Positions 54,219 through 64,000 of a stretch of DNA of 64,000 nucleotides are shown here, piece by piece. The stretch is from Sulfuricella sp. (GTDB taxonomy: Bacteria; Pseudomonadota; Gammaproteobacteria; Burkholderiales; Sulfuricellaceae), in assembly GCA_018336195.1 (NCBI GenBank), contig JAGXQV010000056.1, positions 1-64,000 of the forward strand. The letters are read 5' to 3'. A model generated the notes under the pieces. The model was not told the origin of the DNA. It made no database searches and saw nothing but the letters and a program-made list of their open reading frames with translations. The position numbers and the translations under genes are program-made. Positions within the stretch are counted from its first letter, which is position 1, and each line of letters opens with the position of its first letter.

Positions 54219-55222
54219 TTAAACATCGCGTCGGCGAATTCCTTCGCGACGAAGGGGCGCAGGTCGTCGATGCGTTCGCCGACCCCGATGAAGCGCACCG
54301 GCACCGGCTGGGTCTTGGCGATGGCGGCGATCACCCCGCCCTTGGCGGTGCCGTCGAGCTTGGAGAGCACCAGCCCGGTCAAACCCAGCGCGCCGTCGAA
54401 GGCCTTGACCTGTGCCAGGGCGTTTTGCCCGGTATTGGCGTCGAGCACCAGCAGTACTTCGTGGGGGGCGCTGGCTTCCGCCTTGGCAATCACCCGTTTG
54501 ATCTTCTTCAGCTCTTCCATGAGGTGCAACTGGGTCGGCAGGCGCCCGGCGGTATCCGCCAGCACGATGTCGATGCCGCGCGCGTGGGCGGCCTGGATGG
54601 CGTCGTAGATCACCGCCGCGGCATCGTTGCCTTCCTGGCTGATCACCGTGACGTTGTTGCGCTCGCCCCAGGTCTGCAATTGCTCGCGGGCGGCGGCGCG
54701 AAAGGTGTCGCCGGCGGCGAGCAGCACCGATTTGCCCTGTTCCTGGAAATGCTTGGCGAGCTTGCCGATGGTGGTGGTCTTGCCGGCGCCGTTGACGCCC
54801 GCCAGCATGATCACAAACGGCTTGTGGGTGCCGATGTCGAGGGGCTTTTCCAGCACGGCTATCATGTCGACCAGTGCGTCGTGCAAGGCTTCCTGCATTT
54901 GCGAGGCCTCGGTCAGACCCTGGCGGCGCACCCGGTTGCGCAGATCGTCGAGCAGCGCCTGGGTGGCGCTGACGCCCACGTCAGCGGTAAGCAGAACAGT
55001 TTCCAGTTCTTCGTAAAGTTCCTCGTCGATCTTGCCGCCGCCGAACAGGCCGGACAGTTTGCTGTTGAGGTTTTCGCGGGTCTTGGCAAGCCCCTGGCGC
55101 AGCCGTTCGCCCCAACTGAGGGGCTTTTCCTCGACGGCTTTTTCTCCGGCGGAATTTCCCTCAACACGGAGTTCCTCGGGCGGAGCGTCTTCCTTGGCGG
55201 ATTTTTTGAAGAAACTAAACAT
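54215..55222 (-). CDS. ftsY: Signal recognition particle receptor FtsY
   Basis: FtsY is the SRP receptor GTPase that delivers ribosomes to the Sec translocon. The 335-residue product has a short acidic A region (about 1-35), an N domain ([16 protein letters not shown]) and a G domain with [34 protein letters not shown] and [10 protein letters not shown]. The A region is much shorter than in E. coli. It is first in the ftsYEX operon and divergent from the M16 peptidase. Confidence 0.97.
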   Translation of the reverse strand: MFSFFKKSAKEDAPPEELRVEGNSAGEKAVEEKPLSWGERLRQGLAKTRENLNSKLSGLFGGGKIDEELYEELETVLLTADVGVSATQALLDDLRNRVRRQGLTEASQMQEALHDALVDMIAVLEKPLDIGTHKPFVIMLAGVNGAGKTTTIGKLAKHFQEQGKSVLLAAGDTFRAAAREQLQTWGERNNVTVISQEGNDAAAVIYDAIQAAHARGIDIVLADTAGRLPTQLHLMEELKKIKRVIAKAEASAPHEVLLVLDANTGQNALAQVKAFDGALGLTGLVLSKLDGTAKGGVIAAIAKTQPVPVRFIGVGERIDDLRPFVAKEFADAMFK

Positions 55223-55289
55223 GGGTGGGTTTGGTCAGACGGTACGCTATAATTTTGAACCCCGCCATTTTAGGCGATTAGGAGGTTTT

Positions 55290-56657
55290 GTGCGCAACTT
55301 ACTGATTACCGCCGGTTGTCTGGCGTGGCTGCTGCCTTTCGCAGCAGCCGCCAACCCCACTGAATTCAAGCTCGACAACGGCATGAAGCTGATCGTCAAG
55401 GAAGACCACCGCGCCCCGGTGGTTGTCTCGCAGGTATGGTACAAGGCCGGCAGCATGGACGAGGTGAGCGGCACCACCGGCGTCGCCCACCTGCTCGAAC
55501 ACATGATGTTCAAGGGCACCAAGGACGTGCCCACCGGCCAGTTTTCCAAGATCATCGCCGCCGCAGGGGGCAAGGAAAACGCTTTCACGAGCAGCGACCA
55601 CACCGCCTATTTCCAGCAATTGCAAGCTTCCCGCCTGCCCGTGTCGTTCCGCCTGGAGGCCGACCGGATGCACAACCTGGTCATTAGCGACGAGGAGTTC
55701 TCCAAGGAGATCAAGGTGGTGATGGAAGAGCGCCGTTGGCGTACCGACGACAAGCCGCAGGCGCTGGTCTACGAGCAATTGCGCGGGGTCGCCTTCCAGT
55801 CCCATCCCTACCATCACCCGGTGATCGGCTGGATGAACGACCTGGAAAATATGACCGCCGCAGACGCGCGCAACTGGTACCGCAGTTGGTACACGCCGAA
55901 CAACGCCACCCTGGTGGTGGTCGGCGACGTCGATCCGCAGGCGGTGCTCAAGCTGGCCCAGGAATACTACGGAAAAATCCCTGCCCAGCCCCTGCCGCCC
56001 CGCAAGGTGCCGGTGGAGGCCGAGCAGCACGGCATCAAGCGCCTTACCGTGAAGGCTCCGGCGCAATTCCCCTATTTGTTGATGGGCTACCACGCGCCCG
56101 CCCTGAAAAACCCCGCGCAGGACTGGGAACCCTACGCCCTCGAAGTGTTGGCCGCCATTCTCGACGGCCACGCCTCGGCACGCCTCAACAAGTCGCTGAT
56201 CCAGGAACAGCAGGTGGCGAGCGCGGTGGGCGCGGGCTACGACCTGATCGCGCGCGGCCCCAGCATGTTCCTGCTCGACGGCACGCCCTCGGAAGGCAAG
56301 AGCGTCGCCGACCTGGAAGCCGCGCTGCGCGTCGAGATCGACAAGATCAAGAACGCCGGCGTGACGGAAGAGGAACTGCAGCGCGTCAAGGCGCAAACCG
56401 TGGCGAACCACGTCTATCAACGCGACTCGATGTTCTACCAGGCGATGTTGATCGGCGAGGTGGAAACCGCCGGGATGTCCTACCAATCGCTCGACACCAT
56501 GCTCGACAAACTCAAGGCCGTGACGGCGGAGCAAGTGCGCGAAGTGGCGCGCAAATACCTGATCGACGACCACCTCACGGTGGCCGAACTCGATCCCCAA
56601 CCGCTGGATAACGTCAAACCGGCCCAAGCGCCGAAGGGGTTGCATCATGCCAATTAA
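55290..56657 (+). CDS. M16-family zinc metallopeptidase (processing-peptidase type)
   Basis: The 455-residue product starts at GTG 55290 with AGGAGG seven bases before. It has a signal peptide (VRNLLITAGCLAWLLPFAAA) and two M16 domains, the first with the zinc/catalytic motif HLLEH (in GVAHLLEHMMFKG) and the downstream Glu ligand region. Longer in-frame starts overlap ftsY and are unlikely. The next gene encodes a catalytically degenerate M16 partner that overlaps its stop by 11 bases, so the two probably form a periplasmic heterodimer. Confidence 0.94.
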   Translation: MRNLLITAGCLAWLLPFAAAANPTEFKLDNGMKLIVKEDHRAPVVVSQVWYKAGSMDEVSGTTGVAHLLEHMMFKGTKDVPTGQFSKIIAAAGGKENAFTSSDHTAYFQQLQASRLPVSFRLEADRMHNLVISDEEFSKEIKVVMEERRWRTDDKPQALVYEQLRGVAFQSHPYHHPVIGWMNDLENMTAADARNWYRSWYTPNNATLVVVGDVDPQAVLKLAQEYYGKIPAQPLPPRKVPVEAEQHGIKRLTVKAPAQFPYLLMGYHAPALKNPAQDWEPYALEVLAAILDGHASARLNKSLIQEQQVASAVGAGYDLIARGPSMFLLDGTPSEGKSVADLEAALRVEIDKIKNAGVTEEELQRVKAQTVANHVYQRDSMFYQAMLIGEVETAGMSYQSLDTMLDKLKAVTAEQVREVARKYLIDDHLTVAELDPQPLDNVKPAQAPKGLHHAN

Positions 56658-57943
56658 GCTCGTTCTCGCCGTATTCCTGCTGGTGCAAACCGGCCTCGCC
56701 CTCGCCGCCCCGAAAATCCAGTTCTGGCGCATGGATAACGGGGTGCGCGTGTATTTCGTGGAAAACCACGACCTGCCGCTGCTCGACATCAGCGTCGATT
56801 TCAGCGCCGGCTACAGCCGCGACCCGGCGGACAAAGCCGGGCGCGCCGCACTCGCTCATCACATGCTGGCGCGCGGCGCGGGCGGCCTGAACGAAGAGGA
56901 AATCTCCAAGCGCATGGCCGACGTCGGCGCACAACTCAGCGGCGGCTTCGATGCCGACCGCGCCGGAGTGGGCCTGCGCACCCTCAGCAGCGCCCGCGAG
57001 CGCGACCAGGCGCTCGACGTCATGGCGCGGATAATCCAGCAGCCGGAATTCCCGGAAAGCGTGATCCAGCGCGAGAAGGCCCGCACCATCGCCGGCATCA
57101 AGGAGGCCGAAACCCAGCCCGACCACATCGCCGCCAAGACCTTCATGGCGCTGCTCTACGGCAAGCACCCTTACGGACTGCAATCCAGCGGCGAGGTAGC
57201 GACGGTCAGCGCCCTGACCCGCCAGGATCTGCAGGATTTCTATCGAGACCATTACCGCGCCGATAATGCCCAGGTGGCGATCATGGGCGACGTCACCGCG
57301 GAACAGGCGCGCGCCATCGTCACCCAGCTCACCGCCAAGCTGCCGCGCGGCAACGCCGCCCAGCCGTTGCCTCCGGTGGCGCTCAAGATCAAGGCGGAAA
57401 CCCGGCGCATCGCCCATCCCGCCACCCAGGCCCACATCCTGATGGGTATTCCCGGCATCAAGCGCGACGACCCGGATTACTTCGCGCTGTATGTCGGCAA
57501 CTACGTCCTCGGCGGCGGCGGCTTCGACTCGCGCCTCATCGACGAAGTCCGCCAGAAGCGCGGCCTGGCCTACAGCGCCTACAGCTACTTCATGCCGATG
57601 AAACAGGAAGGCCCCTTCCAGATCGGCCTGCAAACCAAGCGCGACCAAGCCGACCAGGCTCTCGCCGTGGTGCGCGACACGGTGCGGCGCTACGTCGCCG
57701 AAGGCCCCAGCGAAGCCGAACTCAAGCAAGCCAAGAACAACATCATCGGTGGCTTCCCGTTGCGCATCGACAGCAACCGGAAAATCCTCGACTACCTGGT
57801 TGCCATCGGCTTTTACGGCCTGCCGCTCAGCTATCTCGACGACTTTTCCGCCAAGGTGGAAAAAGTCAGCGTCGCCGACATCAAGGCCGCTTTCGCCAGG
57901 CGCGTCGATCCCGACGCCATGGTGACGGTGCTGGTCGCCGCCG

Positions 57944-57960
<17 letters not shown>
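56647..57960 (+). CDS. M16-family peptidase homologue, inactive subunit
   Basis: The 437-residue product has a signal peptide (ending ALAAPK) and the two-domain M16 fold. Where the active enzyme has HxxEH, it has AHHMLARGAG, so the second His and the catalytic Glu are missing. GGGFDSRLIDEVRQKRGLAYS in the C-terminal half is the conserved substrate-binding segment. The family uses such non-catalytic partners to form the chamber. It overlaps the upstream peptidase and rsmD. Confidence 0.93.
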
Positions 57961-59250
<1,290 letters not shown>

Positions 59251-59270
59251 GCCGGTTCGGTTTGAAATGA

Positions 59271-59309
59271 AAAACGGCGGCAACCTGGAAGGGTTGCCGC
59301 CGTTTTTTT
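59271..59309 (+). terminator. Rho-independent terminator after ferredoxin
   Basis: AACGGCGGCAACC (59273-59285) pairs perfectly with GGTTGCCGCCGTT (59292-59304), followed by seven T. It ends the rsmD-coaD-fdx transcript. Confidence 0.95.
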
Positions 59310-59568
59310 GTTGGGGAAATAGCAGGAGCAAATACGACCCAACTGACGCTTGGTTTATGGTTGGTGTTTGGCTCGTCGGTTCGGACAAATCCAGTAACTG
59401 GAAATTGGTTGTTTTTCTCACTCAGGATGTGTGAGTTGCGTTGTTGAACTTCGACAAAGCCGGGAGTGGCAAGGATGGCGATCACCTCGCCGGGACTGGG
59501 GGCGGGGACTTTTCCCCTCTCCTGAAATTTTTATAGCCACTTCCCGCCCCAGTCGCGGATAATTACGC
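59310..59568. other. Gap upstream of dbpA
   Basis: There are 259 bases without a convincing gene. Short minus-strand frames exist but none resembles a family. The last 40 bases, with TTTTTATAG, probably contain the dbpA promoter. Confidence 0.4.
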
Positions 59569-61002
59569 ATGACCGATACCGACACCCCTACCCCCGCTTC
59601 CCCGTCCGCAGCCGATGCTGCCGGACGTTCCTTCAACGAACTGCCGCTGTCGCCCGCCATGAAGGCGAACCTGGAGCAGCTCGGCTACCTGACCATGACG
59701 CCGATTCAGGCGGCCAGTCTGCCGATTGCGCTGGCCGGTCAGGACCTGATCGCCCAGGCCAAGACCGGCAGCGGCAAGACCGCGGCATTTGGTTTGCCCC
59801 TGCTGACCCGCCTCAATCCTCGCCATTTCGGGGTGCAGGCGATGGTGCTGTGCCCGACCCGCGAATTGGCCGAGCAGGTGACTCAGGAAATGCGCCGCCT
59901 GGCGCGTTTTCAGGACAACATCAAGATCATTTCGCTGGTCGGCGGCACCACCATGCGCCCCCAGCGCGCCAGCCTGGAACACGGGGCGCATGTAGTGGTC
60001 GGCACGCCGGGACGCATCATGGATCACCTGGAGCGCGGCAGCCTCAACCTGGAGGGACTCAACACCCTGGTGCTCGACGAGGCTGACCGGATGCTCGACA
60101 TGGGTTTCCACGACGACATCGTTTTCATTGCCAAGCAATGCCCCAAGGAGCGTCAGACCCTGCTGTTCTCGGCAACCTACCCCGATGCCATTGTGCGGCT
60201 GGCACGCCAGTTCCTGCGCAAGCCGCAGGAGGTGAAGCTGCTGGAGCGCCACGATAGCGCCAAGATACGCCAGCGTTTCTACGAGGTGAAACACGAGGAG
60301 CGCTTGCAGGCGGTCGCCATCCTGCTCAAGCATTACCGCCCGGTGAGCACCCTGGCTTTCTGCAATACCAAGCAGCAGTGCCGCGATTTGCTGGACGTAC
60401 TGCGCGCCCAGGGCTTCCAGGCGCTGACCTTGAACGGCGACTTGGAACAGCGCGAACGCGATCAGGTGTTGATCCAGTTCGCCAATCGCAGTTGCTCGGT
60501 GCTGGTGGCGACCGACGTGGCGGCGCGCGGTCTGGATATCGAGCAACTCGAAGCGGTTATCAACGTCGATGTGACCCAGGAACCGGAAGTGCATATCCAC
60601 CGCATCGGCCGTACCGGTCGCGCCGACGAGGAAGGCTGGGCGTTCTCCCTGTGCAGCCCGTCCGACATGCGCCGGGTTGCGGCGATTGCCCAGATCATGG
60701 GCAGCGAACCGGAATGGCACGGCCTCGGCGCGCTGCAAAGCGGTAATCAAGCGGCGCTGGTGCCGCCGATGGTGACCTTGCAAATCCTCGGCGGGCGCAA
60801 GGACAAGATCCGCCCCGGCGACGTGCTGGGCGCGCTTACCGGCGAAGCAGGGCTGACTCGCGAGCAGGTCGGCAAGATCACCGTGACCGACCAGACCACC
60901 TACGTCGCGATTACCCGCAACATCGCCCGTGAAGCGGTGCGCCGCCTGTCGGAGGGTAAGGTGAAGGGCAAGTCGGTGAAGGTGCGGGTGCTGGCGGGGT
61001 GA
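59569..61002 (+). CDS. dbpA: ATP-dependent RNA helicase DbpA
   Basis: The 477-residue product is a DEAD-box helicase: Q motif (LGYLTMTPIQ), motif I AKTGSGKT, DEAD in LVLDEADRMLDMG, SAT, the C-terminal HRIGRTGRA, and a DbpA-type RNA-binding domain (about 400-477, with MVTLQILGGRKDKIRPGDV). DbpA acts on 23S rRNA helix 92 in 50S assembly. Palindromic repeats follow the gene. Confidence 0.95.
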   Translation: MTDTDTPTPASPSAADAAGRSFNELPLSPAMKANLEQLGYLTMTPIQAASLPIALAGQDLIAQAKTGSGKTAAFGLPLLTRLNPRHFGVQAMVLCPTRELAEQVTQEMRRLARFQDNIKIISLVGGTTMRPQRASLEHGAHVVVGTPGRIMDHLERGSLNLEGLNTLVLDEADRMLDMGFHDDIVFIAKQCPKERQTLLFSATYPDAIVRLARQFLRKPQEVKLLERHDSAKIRQRFYEVKHEERLQAVAILLKHYRPVSTLAFCNTKQQCRDLLDVLRAQGFQALTLNGDLEQRERDQVLIQFANRSCSVLVATDVAARGLDIEQLEAVINVDVTQEPEVHIHRIGRTGRADEEGWAFSLCSPSDMRRVAAIAQIMGSEPEWHGLGALQSGNQAALVPPMVTLQILGGRKDKIRPGDVLGALTGEAGLTREQVGKITVTDQTTYVAITRNIAREAVRRLSEGKVKGKSVKVRVLAG

Positions 61003-61008
61003 TGTGGA

Positions 61009-61040
61009 GTATCGGCATCTTGCCGGCACTCCAAGGGGGA
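61009..61040. repeat. Short palindrome after dbpA
   Basis: GGAGTatCGGCatctTGCCGgcACTCC: arms GGAGT/ACTCC with an inner CGGC/GCCG stem. It lies about 10 bases after the dbpA stop. There is no T-run. Confidence 0.45.
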
Positions 61041-61060
61041 AAATGAGGGGTGTTTCTCCG

Positions 61061-61134
61061 TAGGAGCGAGGCTTGCCCGCGACAGCCTTGTCTCTTCGGC
61101 GTATACCGCTTCGGGGGTGAACCCCCTCCTACCG
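61061..61134. repeat. Palindromic repeat with CGTAGGAG/CTCCTACC ends
   Basis: CGTAGGAGCGAGGCTTGCCC starts the element, and GGGGGTGAACCCCCTCCTAC ends it, with GGGGGT/ACCCCC making an inner hairpin. On the minus strand, the terminal GGTAGGAG supplies the TAG stop codon (61129-61131) of the YgjP-type peptidase. Confidence 0.8.
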
Positions 61135-61665
61135 TGGGTCTACCCTCGCCGCCCACAGCGCCTGCCCGGTGGTGTCGAGGTGGCAGAGATAGGCGCGCAG
61201 ATCGAATTCCAGTTGGTGATATGCGGGTTCCATGTGTCGGCACAACTGGTAGAAAGCCTTGTCGTGCCGGCGTTCCTTGGTGTGGGCCAGTTCATGCACC
61301 ACGATCATGCGCAGGAATTCCGCCGGCATTTCCTTGAATACCGCTGCGATGCGGATCTCGCGCTTGGCCTTGAGCTTGCCGCCCTGTACCCGTGAAATGT
61401 TGGTATGGGTGCCCAGCGCGTTGTGGATGACGTGGAGCTTGCCGTCGAAGCCTACCTTGCTGAGTTGCCCGGCGTTGCGCAGGTAGGCGTTCTTGAGTTC
61501 CTGTACGTAGTCGTAGAGCGCCTTGTCGGTGCGCACGGCGTGGGCTTGCGGGTATTTTTTCAGCAGTAGCGTGGCCAGTTGGCCTTGGGCGATGAGTTGC
61601 CGAACCTGCTCGGTGAGCGCCGGCGGGTAACCGGTCAGGTAATCCGGCGTGGCCGGCGGACGCAT
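61129..61665 (-). CDS. YgjP-type metallopeptidase (DUF45/SprT-like)
   Basis: The 178-residue product starts [20 protein letters not shown] at 61665. The metal-binding motif is HELAH in MIVVHELAHTKERRHDKAF, with the third ligand expected in the downstream ERRHDKAFYQLCRHMEP stretch. The YgjP family is a predicted zinc peptidase without a known substrate. The start codon lies against the YecA stop, so the pair is coupled. Its TAG stop comes from a palindromic repeat; the tail RVDPR may be recent. Confidence 0.88.
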   Translation of the reverse strand: MRPPATPDYLTGYPPALTEQVRQLIAQGQLATLLLKKYPQAHAVRTDKALYDYVQELKNAYLRNAGQLSKVGFDGKLHVIHNALGTHTNISRVQGGKLKAKREIRIAAVFKEMPAEFLRMIVVHELAHTKERRHDKAFYQLCRHMEPAYHQLEFDLRAYLCHLDTTGQALWAARVDPR

Positions 61666-62342
61666 TAGTGCAGGCGTTGCGGCGAGCCGCAGCACTGCTT
61701 GTATTTCTTGCCGCTGCCGCACGGGCACAGGTCGTTGCGCCCGACTTTCGTGATTTCGCGGCGGATCGGCGTGGATTTCCGCCGGGCCAGCCAGAAATTG
61801 AAAATTCCCACTACCGCTTGGGGCAATATTCCCACGCAATCCTGCCAGACCTTGCGGTCTTCCTCTTCTTCGACGTATTCCCGGCCGCTGCGTTCGGCTT
61901 CTTCCTTGAAGGCGCCGGACAGGTAGAGAATCGGGAAGGTGAGCTTTTTCAGGGCTTCGTTGCCGGGCCGCAGCCATTCCTCGGTGGAGAGTCCCCAGCC
62001 CAGGATGTAGCCCTCGCACCAGGCTTGGTAATCGGCGCGCGAGTCGCTGCCGGCGAGCGGCTTGAGTATCAGTTGGAGCGGCGGAGCGAGCAGGTCGGTC
62101 GCGACCTGGTTGTAAAACCCCATCAGCAGCCCCATGAATTCGGTGGCCTGCTCCAACGATTCGTAATCCGGTTCGCCACCCAGCACTTCCCCGACCCAAG
62201 CGCTGGGCGGGATGATTTCCGGGCTGCTGACGACGGCGCACAGAAAGCCTTGCAGCTTGTCGAGGTGCATCGCCTGGCCGTGGAACAGCGGTGCGGCCAG
62301 CCAGGTTTCCAGGGCGGTGGTATCTGATTCGGTGAAGGGCAT
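61665..62342 (-). CDS. YecA/UPF0149-family protein with SEC-C zinc motif
   Basis: The 225-residue product has a helical UPF0149/YecA domain (about 10-180, with [20 protein letters not shown] and [12 protein letters not shown]) and a C-terminal SEC-C zinc motif [16 protein letters not shown]. The SEC-C motif matches the SecB-binding zinc tail of SecA. E. coli YecA has been linked to ribosome or Sec association. It directly overlaps the YgjP-type gene downstream. Confidence 0.92.
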   Translation of the reverse strand: MPFTESDTTALETWLAAPLFHGQAMHLDKLQGFLCAVVSSPEIIPPSAWVGEVLGGEPDYESLEQATEFMGLLMGFYNQVATDLLAPPLQLILKPLAGSDSRADYQAWCEGYILGWGLSTEEWLRPGNEALKKLTFPILYLSGAFKEEAERSGREYVEEEEDRKVWQDCVGILPQAVVGIFNFWLARRKSTPIRREITKVGRNDLCPCGSGKKYKQCCGSPQRLH

Positions 62343-62380
62343 GAAATCGACTCGTTACGGGTGATGCGATGAATTGGGCT

Positions 62381-63298
62381 TTAATCCCACAGCGCCAGAC
62401 GCGCCATTTCCAGGGCGCCTTCCTTGGTCTGGTGGCCGGCGACGAAGCGTCCGCGATGGCAGAAGATACCGCCCGGCAGGCCGGTGGCGGCGTCCAGGTC
62501 CGCGCCTTCCAGGCCGGCCCAGGCGGCGGGCAGCGGCTTGCGGTTGTCGAAGCTGCCGGGGGCTAGGGGAACGGTGTTGACGTGCCATTTCGCCTGGCTG
62601 TCCGGGGAAACCACGAACAGGATGCGCTCGTATTCCGGCGATCCCAGCACGACTTCCTTCCACGGCACGTCGATGTCCAGCACCAGCAGGCGCCCGACTT
62701 CCAGCAATACGCCCTGCGCCACCACGGCACAGGCTTTCTCCAGGGCGTTGGCGCTGCGGATGGCGTTTTGCAGAACGGCTTTCGCCACGTTGACGGCATC
62801 CTCGAAGGCGGCTTGGCGGGATGGCGCGGAGGTGTCGTCCTGCCAGCCCGGATTGAAGCCGCCCAGCGCCGAGGAAATCGACATCACCGAAAACGTCGCG
62901 TTTTCGTTGCTGGGGGCGATGCCGCAATCCAGGGCGTCGACGCCTTGCACCAGCCAGCGATCCACCCGCGCTGCCGCTGCCGGCGAGCCGCATAGCGGTG
63001 CTCCCAGTTCCCGCCAGATCAGGCCGAAGGAACTGTAGGGGAGGCCGTTTTCCCGCGCTTCCCGGTATTCGCGCTGGTGATGGTCGAAGCGGCAGGTCGC
63101 CGCGTCGAACGAACGGCCCACGTCGAACAGGACATCGGCGTTATCCAGTTGTTCCTGGTCGCGGGTGCGCAGAATCGTCACCTCTGGGTTTGCCAGGCGC
63201 AATGCCGCGGCGGCGAAGACATCGTCGGCATGAAAGGAGCCGGAATGGGTGGCGGCGACAACGCCGGGGCGTTGCAGAAGGATATGGAGAGGCGACAT
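62381..63298 (-). CDS. MYG1/UPF0160-family DHH-like exonuclease
   Basis: The 305-residue product has THSGSFHADDVFAAAAL near the N-terminus and the DHH-type CRFDHHQREY, the metal-site motifs of MYG1 proteins. Further conserved segments include GVDALDCGI and GGFNPGW. Eukaryotic MYG1 is an RNA exonuclease; bacterial members are uncharacterised. It is transcribed upstream of the YecA gene, with a short gap. Confidence 0.9.
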   Translation of the reverse strand: MSPLHILLQRPGVVAATHSGSFHADDVFAAAALRLANPEVTILRTRDQEQLDNADVLFDVGRSFDAATCRFDHHQREYREARENGLPYSSFGLIWRELGAPLCGSPAAAARVDRWLVQGVDALDCGIAPSNENATFSVMSISSALGGFNPGWQDDTSAPSRQAAFEDAVNVAKAVLQNAIRSANALEKACAVVAQGVLLEVGRLLVLDIDVPWKEVVLGSPEYERILFVVSPDSQAKWHVNTVPLAPGSFDNRKPLPAAWAGLEGADLDAATGLPGGIFCHRGRFVAGHQTKEGALEMARLALWD

Positions 63299-63328
63299 AG
63301 GGCTTATCGGTTGATTGCGGGAAAGCGA

Positions 63329-63359
63329 GCCGTTTCAGCGCATCCTTGGCTGAAACGGC
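63329..63359. repeat. Perfect 11-base inverted repeat hairpin
   Basis: GCCGTTTCAGC (63329-63339) pairs perfectly with GCTGAAACGGC (63349-63359) around a 9-base loop. It lies between the MYG1 start and the end of the next minus-strand gene. There is no T-run; it could be a Rho-independent-like stop or a processing hairpin. Confidence 0.6.
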
Positions 63360-63389
63360 GTGTTCAGGGAGTGCCGGCCAAGGCCGCCA

Positions 63390-63665
63390 TCAAGGGGCTT
63401 TGTCCTTGGGGGGCGGCTTTTTGTGGAATTTTTTGAACGGTTTCCTGGCTTGCCCGTCGCCGCTCGGTCGGGGCGCCTTGGCGGGGCCGGGGGGGCCGCG
63501 CCGCGCGCCTTGCCCTTGTTCGGTACCTTCCCCGCGGTTCACGGGGGCCAGGGTGATTTCAAGCTCGTTGATTTCGTCCCATTGTTCCTCGGTGCGCAGC
63601 CGTTCCGGGATAGCCTGGAGTTCTTGCAGGCGACGCCGAGGATTAGTCGTTTTTTGGTCAGTCAT
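63390..63665 (-). CDS. Small basic hypothetical protein
   Basis: A 91-residue product: an N-terminal helical segment (residues 8-38, LQELQAIPERLRTEEQWDEI) and a C-terminal Gly/Pro/Lys-rich, probably disordered tail ending KKPPPKDKAP. It is strongly basic at the end, suggesting nucleic-acid binding, but no family is recognised. It is on the same strand as MYG1 and a DUF3820 gene, 36 bases after the latter. Confidence 0.65.
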   Translation of the reverse strand: MTDQKTTNPRRRLQELQAIPERLRTEEQWDEINELEITLAPVNRGEGTEQGQGARRGPPGPAKAPRPSGDGQARKPFKKFHKKPPPKDKAP

Positions 63666-63701
63666 GCCGGTATTATCCCATATCTGAAAATCCCGGAGGA
63701 T

Positions 63702-63914
63702 TTATCGCTGTCGCAAGGGGTCGAGCAGGGCGGACAGCCCGTTGTGATCCAACTCCTGCATCAGCGCCAACAGGCGCCCCAGCTCGCCGGACGGAAAGCC
63801 TACCCGGGCAAACCAGTTCAGGTATTGCCCCGGCAGGTCGGCCAGCAGGCGCCCCTTGTACTTGCCGAAGGGCATGACGCGGGTTACCAGAAGTTGCAGG
63901 TGTTCGGGATCCAT
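63702..63914 (-). CDS. DUF3820 protein
   Basis: The 70-residue product (MDPEHLQLLVTRVMPFGKYK... then LADLPGQYLNWFARVGFPSG) is a DUF3820 domain with the signature MPFGKYKGR. The start at 63914 aligns with the family; an ATG two codons upstream is also possible. Similar modules occur in exonuclease-associated quorum or RNA-processing contexts, but the function is unknown. Nothing recognisable lies between it and the right edge. Confidence 0.8.
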   Translation of the reverse strand: MDPEHLQLLVTRVMPFGKYKGRLLADLPGQYLNWFARVGFPSGELGRLLALMQELDHNGLSALLDPLRQR

Positions 63915-64000
63915 GCCCATTTCCGAGCGCTTCCGCGAGGTCGAAGCGCATCGCCAAATAATCTCTCAAGCCCCCATTGTGCCTCGTTCCGCGCGGGTCT

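Overview
The window looks like a chromosomal segment of a betaproteobacterium, most likely Nitrosomonadales-like. The basis is gene order and content: aroQ-accB-accC-prmA, miaB-phoH-ybeY-corC, mutM...lolB-ispE-tRNA-Gln-prs-rplY-pth-ychF and ftsX-ftsE-ftsY, together with a Tat-exported HiPIP and a small periplasmic cytochrome c. The HiPIP/cytochrome pair suggests a lithotrophic or anaerobically respiring relative, but the genus is not fixed by the sequence. Almost all of the window is dense, GC-rich core genome.

Layout. 1-6.1 kb: the tail of a CobW-type GTPase, then aroQ, accB, accC, prmA, a zinc-ribbon/DUF3426 membrane protein, a lone gcvH and tpx. 6.2-10.5 kb (minus strand): a small protein, corC, ybeY, phoH, miaB and tRNA-Met. 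10.6-20.9 kb: ychF, a SulP transporter fused to STAS and cyclic-nucleotide-binding domains, a BrnT/BrnA-like toxin-antitoxin pair, then pth, rplY, prs, tRNA-Gln, ispE, lolB and a TPR lipoprotein. 21-24.8 kb: a GldA-like ATPase with a GldF-GldG fusion, set between the TPR gene and mutM. 24.8-26.1 kb is the least gene-dense stretch and holds debris: a frameshifted CopG/ParD-like antitoxin and an IS110-type transposase fragment. 26.1-31 kb: a DUF2892 gene, an RND pump and its adaptor, with a palindrome over the adaptor promoter. 31-36 kb: a FapA-like DUF342 protein, an HD-GYP protein and a MgtE_N-CorA fusion. 36-40 kb: mtgA, metK, lgt and two Uma2 genes. 40-46 kb: ilvD, a GspE/PilB-type ATPase and a DUF255 protein. 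46-52 kb: cytochrome c, HiPIP, an amino-acid permease, tsaC-like, purE, dapF, hicB with a nonsense-disrupted hicA, a CoA-binding protein and a methyltransferase. 52-59.3 kb: a DUF2249 protein, ftsX-ftsE-ftsY, two M16 proteins, rsmD, coaD and ferredoxin. 59.5-64 kb: dbpA, a YgjP-type metallopeptidase, a YecA/SEC-C protein, MYG1 and two small proteins.

The most unusual signal lies in the spaces between genes. Several families of palindromic intergenic repeats sit directly on gene ends, and in at least four genes (gldFG, the RND pump, ftsX, the YgjP-type peptidase) the TAG stop codon is formed by the terminal GTAGG or GTAGC of the repeat. A second family, built from 7-base units (AGTGTTN type) arranged as long inverted arms, abuts or supplies the ends of ybeY, miaB, prs and the RND adaptor gene. 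The second theme is decay of toxin-antitoxin loci: hicA has a TAA at codon 10, the BrnT-like toxin lacks its N-terminus, and an isolated antitoxin is frameshifted.

I found no CRISPR array, prophage, rRNA operon or intact insertion sequence.
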